This document shows positions 1-10,400 of a stretch of 64,000 nucleotides of DNA, piece after piece (positions within the stretch are counted from its first letter, which is position 1; every line of letters begins with the position of its first letter). A program made the translations under genes and the position numbers. This stretch comes from Thuidium tamariscinum (Eukaryota; Streptophyta; Bryopsida; Hypnales; Thuidiaceae). Location of the stretch: the NCBI GenBank assembly GCA_947034885.2, contig OX344749.2, forward strand, positions 35,211,182 through 35,275,181, in the 5' to 3' direction. The notes under the pieces are model-generated. The model made no database searches, had not been told where the DNA came from, and saw nothing but the letters and a program-made list of their open reading frames with translations.

Positions 1-347
1 TCTGAGGAAGGGAACCGAGATGTGGTTGGATCTGGAATAGAGTGTAGCTTCTGTTGCTGCCTCTGAATTTTGTGATTTTGATGGATCTTTAATCTCGGGA
101 GAATTAATCGGAGCTTTGTAATTTAGGACAGATCGAAAGGAATTGACGTCAGGAGTGAGATCTCTGGGGTAATACATGTAATTTTAGTTGATCGGATGTA
201 GCATTTCGCTTAAGTCGCATGCTGCGTTCGACACATTGAGTCTAGGAAGAATTGGAAACTCGGCGAGCTCTTGAATTGCATTGTTTCTTCAGGGAGTTTC
301 TTTTCAGGGTTTCCTCTGCAATTCTGATTCGACAATGGCGTTTGTAG

Positions 348-2023
348 GGATGGTGAATTATCGCAGACCGCGTTTGTTACGTTCAAGGAAGCGCAGGCTC
401 TAGAAACAGCTCTTCTACTCTCCGTAAGTCTTGAGCTTTTAACTCTAGTGTGTCCAATAGTAAAATAGAAAATGTTCCTTGGAAGGTTTTAGTTGATTAT
501 AGTAACTTCCAAAATATATTTCTGTAGTTTAAAAATGTAAGACATGGTGGCTTCCTTGCCAATGATACATTCTGTCACCATCTTGAAGCTTGCTAAATGA
601 GTCATTTCACTCCTATAGATATGGAAGAGGCCACATGTGACCAGTTGAGCACTTAGCTGTTTGGAATGTCAAGATTTGAATTCGAGTCGCTTTTGAAATA
701 TGATTTAATTTGGAATTGTCTTGGCTTAATTCTGCCATGGCCCATTTCATCTTTGCATTTATTAAACTAAATTGAATTTAAAAAAAGAAGAAGAGATCGG
801 ATGCTTTTTGCTTTGGCAGGGAGCTACTGTGGTGGATCAAGCAGTGACTATTGCTCCTGCGGATGAGTCGGAGAGGCTTGCAAGAAGTGTGGACGCCGTC
901 TCATTGCAAGATCCGAGCACAGCAGAGCCTACAGTATGGCCTCTGAAATTGTTGTCTTTTGTCTTATTGTTTAACTTGTTCACTTTCGGAGTATTCATGG
1001 GCTTTTCAGAGAATAAGAGTGAGGTAGTTCCTCCTAAAAGGTTGAGTTAGCTCACCTATTATAGCACCTTCAGTCATGATCAGTTTTTATTTTACTTGGA
1101 ATTATATTAATCGGTGTAATGTGGACCCTGATTTTATTGACAAATTGGATATCACATGCCTTGGAGATCAGTTCCTCGTTATTATATTATTGAGGTGTAC
1201 CTTCATGCATGTTAAGGATGCCACCTCCACCAACCCAGCCACGAAGAGCGCACAGGAAGTCTTCCAAAGTATGCTGGCAAAAGGCTACGTGCTTGGAAGC
1301 AACACAATGTCCAAGGCCAAGTCTTTTGATGAGAAGCACCAACTGACAGCCAACGCTTCCCAATTAGCAGCGAACGCCCAGGCCAAGGTTGTTTCTCTCG
1401 ACAACAAGATTGGCATAACCCAGAAATTCAGTGCAGGCACTGCAGCGATCAACCAGCAGGTGAAGGCTGTGGATGAAAAGTTCCAAGTTTCAGAGAAGAC
1501 ACGAACGGCCATGCAGGTCAGTGGCTGGGTTTATGCAACATCCTTCTATTTTTGCCTAAGGGCATCCAGCAATTTACACTCTACAACTTGGCACACGTAC
1601 AAATTATTGACAAATTGCCTGACAAATTGACAAATTCAATCGGCTAAATGGCAATTTTCATTGGACTACCATGTAACTGGGCCGTCCGCGTGCATTGTGC
1701 AGGTTGCTGAACAGAAACTCAACGCCGCGGGTACGGCCATTGCAAAGAATAAGTACATTCTGACAGGCACAACATGGGTAGTGGGTGCGTATGCCAAGGT
1801 TGCCAAAACGGCTGAGGAGGTGGGTCAGAAGACTTTAGAAAGAGTGGCTACTTTGGGGTCAGGGGACCAGAAATCATCTGCAGGAGCTAGCTCACCAAGT
1901 GCACCATCACCACATGCAGCTGATGATGTAGACTTGAGTCCAAAAGTTTCTCCTCCAACTGAGGTGGATTCTAAGGATCTTTCACAACCAGAGCCTGTTT
2001 CAAAACCTGCAGCTTCTACTTAA
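348..2023 (+). CDS. BPA1-like (binding partner of ACD11) RRM protein, 3' part
   Basis: Proposed exons are 348-423, 820-933, 1217-1516 and 1703-2023; all junctions fit GT-AG and the phases agree, giving at least 269 residues. Exon one encodes the end of an RRM fold (SQTAFVTFKEAQALETALLLS), and exon two continues it with GATVVDQAVTIAPADE. Exons three and four carry the family's helical C-terminus (AKGYVLGSNTMSKAKSFDE, VSEKTRTAMQ, ILTGTTWVVGAYAKVAKTAE), then a Ser/Pro-rich tail. The start and the first RRM strands are not in view. They lie upstream of position 348 or outside the window, because the frame is blocked by a TGA just upstream of the acceptor. In Arabidopsis, BPA1 binds the sphingolipid-transfer protein ACD11 and members of the family restrain defence-type cell death; a similar role here is inference by homology. 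The last 50 bases of the CDS form the first unit of a tandem repeat that continues through the 3' UTR. Confidence 0.85.
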
Positions 2024-2545
2024 GGTGATCGTTTTTTTCTCATATTAGGGTTTTCCTTTAGTGCATAGGAGTAAGAATCCTGAGACTTCTATTGATATTT
2101 CATTACCAGTGCCTGCTTCAAAGCTTGCCGAATTTACTAGTGATCTCTTATTAGCTTTTTATTAGAGTTATTCCTTACTTTATAGTAATTTGAATCCTGA
2201 GATTTCTAATGACCTTCCACAACCAGAGCTCACTTCTAAGCATACCGGTTTTAGGTGATCTGTTTTTTTTGCTCATATTAGAATTACCCATTATTTATAA
2301 AAGTTTGAATCCAGAGACTCTTAATCAGCTTTCACACCGAGGGCCTGCCTCAACGCCTACAATCTCTTCTTAGAGTGTTCTGTCTGCTCATATTAGAGTT
2401 ATCCTTGACTTCTTAATACAAAGACTTTTAATGACCTTTTCACTCTAGGATCCTTTATCAAAACTTACATTTTCTACTTAAGATGATCTGTTGTTTGCTC
2501 ATAGTAGAGTTGTACTTCAACTCACAGTATTAAGAGTCCAAATTT
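1970..2545 (+). repeat. Decayed ~115-bp tandem repeat spanning the BPA1-like stop codon and 3' UTR
   Basis: Five degenerate copies can be aligned on anchors at about 1976, 2094, 2211, 2326 and 2433, so spacings are 118, 117, 115 and 107 bp. Each unit has a motif like ATTTCATTACCAGTGCCTG, then a tract like TCATATTAGAGTTA, then one like GAATCCTGAGACTT. The first unit encodes the final residues DLSQPEPVSKPAAST plus stop. Later units encode recognisable but decayed versions (for example DISLPVPASKLAEFT) that lie beyond the stop. Confidence 0.85.
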
Positions 2546-2640
2546 TTTCTCCTTTAGACTTACCGCTCCTTTTTACTGACACAGGGTCAGCAATCCCCCT
2601 TTTCTCTCTCCTTAAAGGATAATTCAAGCTTTCCAACGCT

Positions 2641-2800
2641 TTGATGGAGGTGGCTGAGAATACACGAACAGATGCTTATGAGAAAAGGCCTCAATCGTTG
2701 ATGCCAATTGGACAGGAATTGACGTCTCATGTTACTGTACTTCTATCTGAGGCTGTGAAAAATACGTATTCAGATGCAAGAAGAAAAGGTACTGTGAAGA
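2641..2800 (+). other. Orphan open segment, possible exon of an unknown gene
   Basis: An open frame reads MEVAENTRTDAYEKRPQSL and continues ELTSHVTVLLSEAVKNTYSD before a possible donor (AAAAG|GTACTG, about 2789). The composition looks more coding-like than its surroundings, but I recognise no family and see no partner exon. It could be a displaced exon, a decayed gene piece or chance. Confidence 0.25.
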
Positions 2801-3065
2801 CTAATGTTTTCGTCAGTGAATGTATTTGCGGGGTGGTGGTTTTGTTCTTCGTGGTGCACCCAAGATCAGTTCAGCATGGGAGTTGATTGGATCTTCAAGA
2901 TTTGGAATTTTGATCTTGGTTGTAAATGAAGTTGTGGCCTTCATTATCAAAGAATATTCTGAGCTTGTTTTATCATGCTCTTCGAGGCATGGTATTTGGT
3001 TCATTGGAAAGCATCACCGGGTTTTTTTGTTTCGTGGGAATGGCAATTTTGTGGGCTCATTTTCA

Positions 3066-3318
3066 CTAAGGGAGAAACACCCAAAATTGTCCTTGTATCT
3101 TGCAGTGGATCTAGATTCATCCAAAATCGTCCCTAGATTGTAGTTATTGTGTTTGCCAAATGCTTCACTCTAATTCATTGATGCATATTAAGGGTACATA
3201 CTACAATGTGATTGGCTCATTGTTGAGTTTAAGAGCATTCAGATTTTGGGGCATCTATTGAACAATTCTAGTGGTCTAGGGAGCTAACACTTTGGAAAAT
3301 CATAGAAATTACATACAG
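3066..3318 (+). repeat. Dispersed repeat, upstream copy (pair with 6528-6750)
   Basis: This block shares long stretches with 6528-6750 in the same orientation: CTAAGGGAGAAACA, GATTCATCCAAAA, TTTGCCAAATGCTT, CATTCAGATTTTGG, TCAGTGGTCTAG-like and AATTACATA segments occur in the same order. The pair brackets a 3.2-kb AT-rich interval. The ends are not sharp enough to call LTRs. Confidence 0.7.
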
Positions 3319-4216
3319 CATCTGAAAAATCTATTTTTTTTAATATTCATGATTTTCACTCACTAATAGTAGAAATATATTATTTTTAGAAAAAATTGCC
3401 TCCAATTATGCTAAATTCCTTTGTAGGTATGGAGCAACCAAAAGTGATTTAGATGAGGGTTTAACAATGTAGTGTCCTTTAAGTAGTAGTAAGAAGTTCA
3501 AATTTTGAGTTGGCAACCATAGCAATAGACTTTAATTCTATAGTTTAAACTAAATATAATACAAGATTTCTAAGATTAGATTGGCACCGATGCCATTCAT
3601 GCTATTGCAAATGTAAATTGAAATTAAGGTACCTCATCCAGTTACTAATTCACCTATTGTGTCATGTAATTGCAACCAAGTTTTTTCATAAAGCAAGGTG
3701 TCACTCCTATAATAGGAAATTTATGCTATACAATTTCAATAGATCTTTTTTATAAAGTAAGGTATTATCCCCATTTAGGGCACTAAAATCGCTCACCTTT
3801 TAGAATATGCCTTGTCTACACATTGAAGAAGGCTATTCAATAGCAGCATATACAAATAGTGCACATTTGAAGAAGGGGGGATTTTCGAACCTAGGTACTT
3901 TTAGCACCTCCTACTTTAATGTATTTTTTTCTTCACTACTAAATTGACCAAAATATTGTTGGAATGTTCTTTAATTTGTCATACTTTTGATATAAAAAAA
4001 TATATGAATCCAATAAGTTTAACTATGGTGCATTGAAAAAGAATTCAACTGATACTTGTCTTCCTTTGCACTATATGGAAATGGGGCATTAAATTATTGC
4101 TACTAACAAAAAAAAATATAAATTTGGTTTTAACATGGCAACAAAGGAATTCTAGATTAGTTTTGATTTTTGATATACACCTCAATCCTTGAATGTCAAG
4201 GCAAATGCTACTTGTC

Positions 4217-4595
4217 TAATGGATGATAGAGAATCTTTCTATATAGGATAGAAGTGCAACTATTCATCTTCAAAATTTTATGTGAAAAAAGGGAAATCTT
4301 CTATAATATTTTGACTTCCAATGAATGTTTTAGGATTTTTTAAACGAGTCATTCCCATAGTATCAAAGTAGATGATTTACACTATCTCCAATCCATTTTT
4401 TAAAGGTCAATCCATAAAAAAAAGGTTGGAGATTGTAAAAATCATCCCAACCTTTTGTTGCTATGCAACTCATCTACTTAAAAAAATTCACAAAAATTCA
4501 TTGGAAGTCAATTTACTATAGAAAGCTACACCTTTTCACAAGATGAATAGTTGTACTATTATCCTATAGAGAAAGATTCTCTTATCATTCATTGC
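4217..4595. mobile_element. Foldback miniature element, complete copy
   Basis: Two long arms face each other. The left arm has GAGAATCTTTCTATATAGGA, CAACTATTCATCTT and TTGACTTCCAATGAAT. The right arm has the reverse complements in reverse order (ATTCATTGGAAGTCAA, AAGATGAATAGTTG, TCCTATAGAGAAAGATTCTC). The centre carries AAAGGTTGG against CCAACCTTT. Single arms of the same family recur at about 6240-6370, 15785-15930, 20670-20800, 22157-22300, 34180-34275 and 40630-40775. No protein is encoded. Confidence 0.8.
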
Positions 4596-5279
4596 ATAAA
4601 AATTGTCAATTGCACTGTTTATAGATTAAATTAGTTTGTTTTGTTTCGTTTGCTAAAGTGAAGTCTCCTTACCATGTATTGCCTAGTCACATTCTTCATA
4701 CTGTGTCAAAAAGTTCTCAAGGAGCAAGGGTGCACACGCTTTGTTTCTAATTGACAATTAAAAAATTTGTAAATTTAAAAGTTTTTACAATTTAATAAAA
4801 TAGAAAATTACAGTTAATTTTATTTCCTTATTTTGTGGCAACGGCTCAATGCACATTAGTAAATTTTGAGGACTTCATATGCATGTACTTTTTACCTTTG
4901 GCTGTTACCACAGCCAAAATAAAAGTAAAATTAAATTTCAATCTTTGAAACTTTGAAATTCAATAACTTTCATATATCATGTGAGAAGTTGCATTTTTGG
5001 TAAAAGAAACAACTTTCTACACAAAGGAGTGCAAGGTGGCTTTGTTTTGTCATATTTGGACATGTGATGTGAAAGTTATGTTTTTTTCAAATAATAAAAT
5101 TTAATTCAATTTTTTAATTTAAAAAAATTCATAAATTTTACACAATAAAGGTTTAAAGGCCATAAAATTAGAACAAATAAAAAGCTATAGGCACAAAGGT
5201 GTACAAGGGTTTTGGTGCAAGCATTTGAATGTACAATGACAAAGTTACAAATTTTCCAAAATCAAAGATAATTCAATTT

Positions 5280-6200
5280 AATTCTTTTCATTCATGAAAA
5301 CTTCAAAATTCAATAATCCTCACACTACAGTTCCAAATGTCTTAATACAAAGTTTGTGCATCCTTCTCTACCAAGAGCTTTTTGATTGGTATCAAGAACA
5401 CAACTAAGGGATGCATAGTCTACAAGATCTCATTGTCATTGTCATTGTATCAAACAAAACAAAGAGTATTACTTAAGGTATGGATTAGTGTGCTCTATCC
5501 CATTGCCATAATCAAAAGTGACCAATGCCATTGCTACACCTAAAATATAAGCAAGAATGATTTTCTAAATTATTATTCATGGAAAAATCGAAATTCAATA
5601 TCTTTCATATCAAAGCTCTAAATGCCATGCAAGAAAGATTTGCACCCCTCTTCATTGAGACCTTTCTAACCTAACTTAAAGGTATTGATGAATGGATGGA
5701 CTAGTTTGCTTTGTGTCATTGCAAAAACCAAAACTTTTCAATTTCTTATTCATGAAAAACTTTGAGATTCAATAGTGTTCGCATTCATTTGGAGGTTGAA
5801 ATTGGTGGACATAGAATACAAGAGATTTCATTGTAACAAATAGAAAACCTAACTTAAAATTTATAGTCTAGTGTGCCTTGTATTGTTGTCACAACGACTA
5901 GCATGTCAAAAGTGATGGCTAAGTCCTTCATAATCTCCTTTAAATTAAATAAATATAGCTTTCTAATTTTTTGAACCAAAAACAAGTCAAAAATTCATTA
6001 CTTTCATTCCATAGATTAGAATGCTACAAACCACAGCCCATGCATCTCCCTCTCTTTGTTGAAAGCTTTCCAGTAGTACTAAGAATGGAATTGGCAAATG
6101 CATGGTCCAAGAGACCTCACCGTAAGAATAAAAACAAACAAACAAAACTAAAGAAATAGCCTAACTTAACTCTTAAAAGGCAAACTAGTGACCATGGAAA
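5280..6200 (+). repeat. Degenerate tandem array, four to five units of roughly 170-280 bp
   Basis: Each unit has the same order of motifs: ATTCATGAAAA, AAATTCAATA, a block like GCACCCCTCTTCATTGA, one like AGAGATCTCATTGTAACAAA, one like ACCTAACTTAAA, and one like CTAGTGTGCTTTGTGTCATT. Units begin near 5280, 5570, 5745 and 5970, with decayed material before them. A related unit sits at about 50320-50580. Non-coding. Confidence 0.65.
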
Positions 6201-6239
6201 CCATTCATTCCCGCATTCATTTTGATACAATGGGAATTA

Positions 6240-6370
6240 TTGGATTAAAAGAAATCCAAAAGCACTCATTGGAAGTCAAATTATTGTAGAAGATCTTTCC
6301 TTTCCATGCAATTCCAAGGATGAATAGTTGTACTTCTATCTCATACTAAAAATTCTTTGTCATCCATCAA
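6240..6370. mobile_element. Single arm of the foldback family
   Basis: CTCATTGGAAGTCAAATTAT, GATGAATAGTTGTACTTCTA and TTCTTTGTCATCCATC match the right arm of the element at 4217-4595. The opposing arm is missing, so this is a truncated copy. Confidence 0.6.
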
Positions 6371-6527
6371 GCACAAAACGTCTACCTAGATGTTTACGGG
6401 TTCATGGTATCGATTATTTGTTTCTATCTAAAATTTTGAATGTTCAAGAATAGAATTCCAAATGGTAGGTATCAAATAAAAATAAAAATGTGATGTCTAG
6501 CTCAAACAATTCAAAACAAAAAATTCT

Positions 6528-6750
6528 AAGGGAGAAACATCCAATATTGTACCTATACCTTGCATTGGACCCTAGATTCATCCAAAAATGTCCTTAGATT
6601 GCACTTAACATGTTTGCCAAATGCTTGATTCTAATTTGCCACTAATTGGCTCATTGGTAATTTTAGCAGCATTCAGATTTTGGAGCATCTATTAAAATAT
6701 TTCAGTGGTCTAGAGAGCCAATGTTTTGGAAAATTATAGAAATTACATAT
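6528..6750 (+). repeat. Dispersed repeat, downstream copy (pair with 3066-3318)
   Basis: Same orientation and motif order as 3066-3318, with many substitutions and small indels. From its end to 7428 (the amylase stop) I see only AT-rich sequence and the presumed 3' UTR of the amylase gene, with no further gene. Confidence 0.7.
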
Positions 6751-7428
6751 GACGGCGTTATTGTACTGTTTTTCTTGCCTTTGAAATAGGATGTTTCTCT
6801 GTGCGCCAAAAAAAATGCTTAAAAAACTCTATGAACAAAGTCAAAGATGCACAAAAAAGTGGAGAATACTGTTTACGACACATGAAGCATTTAACACGTG
6901 TAGAAGAGTAAATTTAGGGGATGCAAAGACCTATGGAAGTGTGGAGAGATCTGTGGGGCACAAGAGCCAAATCAGTTGAGATCTCTAGATATAAGAATCA
7001 TCATCTATGTTATGAATTTCTTAAGCAATCAGTTCAAAGAGGAAGGCTGTAGACTGATCTTGGTGACAGCAAACAAACCCATTTCCATTTAAGAGATCAG
7101 TGGCCATAGACATTTTGTGATTACACCTATTGCTAAGAAGCCCAGCCAAGAGTATCTGTTCAATCTTGCTGACTGGGCCAAAGAATCAGTGACATAGATT
7201 GAATGTGTGACGGGTGTGTCACAGTGAATGATAGTCTAATGTCATATTTGAGGTCATAAAAGAGTTCTGAGTGTAATGAGCTACGTATCTATGCAGTCTG
7301 TTTTTCAGAAGCATTGAGAACAGTAATGACGTAAAAAAAATTGGGATTCTGGAGTTAATGGAGGACGAATATTAATAAAGAATGGCAGGGTGAGGCTTCT
7401 CACGGTAATGAGGTCGCGCACTCTCGAG

Positions 7429-10400
7429 TCAAAGCCTTTCCCAGAGCTGATACTCACCCTGGTCTGTACATCTATTCCAGGTTCCTGCCAGGTTGTTTTG
7501 TTTCGACGGATTCCAATCAAGATGCCCGATTTTCATAACTAAGTTATCGCCTATTTGCGCAACATAGCCTTCAAAGTTCGCTTGGAATATTTTCACTGCA
7601 CTCCGACAGTGCACACCAGTTCGAGTCCGCACGGCGATCAGCTCCGCTATTTGATCATGCAGACCGAAGTCATAGAAGTGGTCGTGGAAAATCACAGGCT
7701 GCAACCAACGCCAAAAGAATTCAAACATCTGAGAAATAAAATAAAAAACAGAAAGGAAAATTCATCTTGAAATTGTCATGTATACACAACAATAGATATT
7801 TGCTAACTTCAACTGGATGGACTCCATTGCACTAGATAAATTCGAAAGTAAACTGAGGGTGCTGCATGATTGCTAGCACTTACAGTCCCAGGATGAGTCA
7901 AAATATACGCGTAGCCCATCATCAGCTTGTCTCGAGGGAACGGCCAATGTCCCTGTAAATAGCAACGCATGGCAATGTCAGACTCTCCAGAACGAAGAAG
8001 GGTCTACTTGTTAGGGTCCAACAACTCCAGATAACGCAGGCGGAAGAGTCCCAGTGACTGAGAGAAAGAGAACAGACCTGGGTTGATCCCGTATCATGAT
8101 TCTCAAGGAACGTGACTGCACGCGAAGGCCACCAACCCATCACTCCAGGTGGTTTTCCTTGCGGATCTATCAATCTCCAGAACTCACCATGAAGCGCTGA
8201 GTGCAATATGCCCTGTTGAAATGGACAAGTAACCATGTGAATAAAGCTTGACAGAAGGGCGTCCAAAATCATTCTAAACGATTAACGCATCGCTGATATG
8301 CGCCAGACGCGTACAATATAAATCATCTCGAGGACTCTGCGTACCTTAGTTGTGACATCAAACGCAGATGATGTCCCACCAGCGGCGTTGATCCAGTTCA
8401 CGATTCTTTGCCTGTGAGCATCTGCATCCACATCACCCGCAAGTAATTACGTAAGTCCAGAAATGCTCAGAGAAATTCAGAGGTGAGAAAATAATCGAGT
8501 GCAACACCTCAATAAGCCGGTTAGATTTACGAACCTTGATTGTAGCTCACTTGGCCACCCTCGTAAGCCAGACTATCCCAGTACTCTCCTATGGCAAAGG
8601 CTGGTTTGGTTGCTTCAATGTACTCTTTCACGTATCCACCCCAAAACCCTCTGTTTCATTCACATTCAAGCAGGTGATTATCTTCTCACGACGCACTTGA
8701 CCGTGAAGAGGTTCTCAGTTCAATGATGATACTCTTGCAAAACTCTCCAGAAACCCAAAACTTTACAAATTAATCGAAAGATCTCAAGACCTGACGAAGT
8801 CGAGTCGCCATCCGTCGAACCCAAAGTCCGTGCGTAGCCACTTCATCCACTCTTTAATGTCCTTCCTAACGAACTCCTGCGAATGGTCGATATTTGGAGC
8901 AGCATGGAAGAAGTCCCCTGGCGCAGAAACAAGCTTCGTAATTAGACGGATAAAAGAGAAAATACTAGCGGTGATCGATATTTTCAGAGAAATAATGAAT
9001 TCATCACTTGAGTTTAAGGTAAAGTTTACCGCTCTTTGGATTGCCCTGCCCTTGAAAATTAGGGTCATCCCTTACGATAGCCTCAGGGCCCCAGGCCAAT
9101 TTGCCTCCAAATCTGTTCCAGACCCCATTTGGACCCTGATAATCACAAGCGCTAAAGTTTTGTAAATTCACTTCGCCTAGACCTTTAAGTTTGATAGGTA
9201 TACGCAACAAAACTAAATACGCTTTTCAATATATAACAACTGCTTCAGGGACTTTCAGAAAGAGAATTCTTTGAGAGGGCACCCTATGGTCACACGACTC
9301 AGATTCATAATTCTAACCAACTTTCCATACGTCGGTTGGATTTATGAATCTCCGTATTACGGGGCCCCCCATATGATCATTGTTACGATAGACAATATTT
9401 TTTTATTTAAATTGTCTACGTTTCTGAAACAGTCTCAGCATACTAAAAAACTTGATACTAACGTTAAGGTACAGCAAGGTAAGCGAATCAGGTTCAGTGT
9501 CGAAGGAAAGAAGATGAATTTTTCAGTCACGCTGCATCACCTGCTTCTGTGCGCAACGATGATTGAGGACTACGTCTCCTAGAACCTGCAGCAAGAAAGT
9601 TTGCTGTGAGACATCTAGAGAAACATGTACTTCACTCGTCCGACCCTAAACATGGGAGGGACAAATACAGATAGAAGGGTACGAGAGAATTGCACCATGG
9701 AGAGAAGGCAAGACCTAAATGGTCTGTTCGACTTACAAGAATTTTATGTTTATGCATCTCGTTTATACAGAGTTTCAGTTCATCCGATCCTCCATAAGCG
9801 GAATTCAAGTCGTAGAGATCCCCCGGCATGTAACCTGAAACGATTCACTCCACACACCGGACACTCGGTTATGTTGAATAATGGTACCACTGTGTCATAC
9901 GGGATGGGATTAATCCGTATCGGCATACAAACTATCTTACATATAATCTAGAAACCTGCCCGTATGTTCTAGAAAAACGAAGCCACATTAAATCCTACCG
10001 TTTTGAACGCAATTTAAGGCAGTTTCTAACGTAACCCTGTCAATTGTAACGCCTTGGGCAAGCCCTAATACTTTCCCCGTTACAATTGGCATTTTCAAAG
10101 AAGGGGATTTTCTACTAGATGTATCCATCTAGAACTCGATGGAGTTTCCGTACGCATGAATTCATGATCTCCTGCTCAAAGGTTGCATGGATATTTGCTC
10201 AAAGTGCACCTGCCCAATAGGACCATTTGAATTGAAGACATGCAAATCAACATAGGGACAATTGTTGGATTTGAAAGAAAGAAGAAAAGATGTAGACATT
10301 CAAACCTTGAGGAGCGACTGAGTGTGTCGGAGGGGGAAGCCAAATAGTTGTAATTCCACATTTGGAAAGATCGGCGGCCTTCGCTGACATCTCCAACCAC

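Noticed and set aside
333..360. ATG at about 334 as the start of the BPA1-like protein
   Set aside because: That ATG is in a different frame from the RRM sequence; the RRM frame upstream of 348 meets a TGA, so an upstream exon is needed.
8784..9165. Plus-strand ORFs overlapping the amylase exons
   Set aside because: They are antisense shadows of exons with recognisable GH13 motifs.
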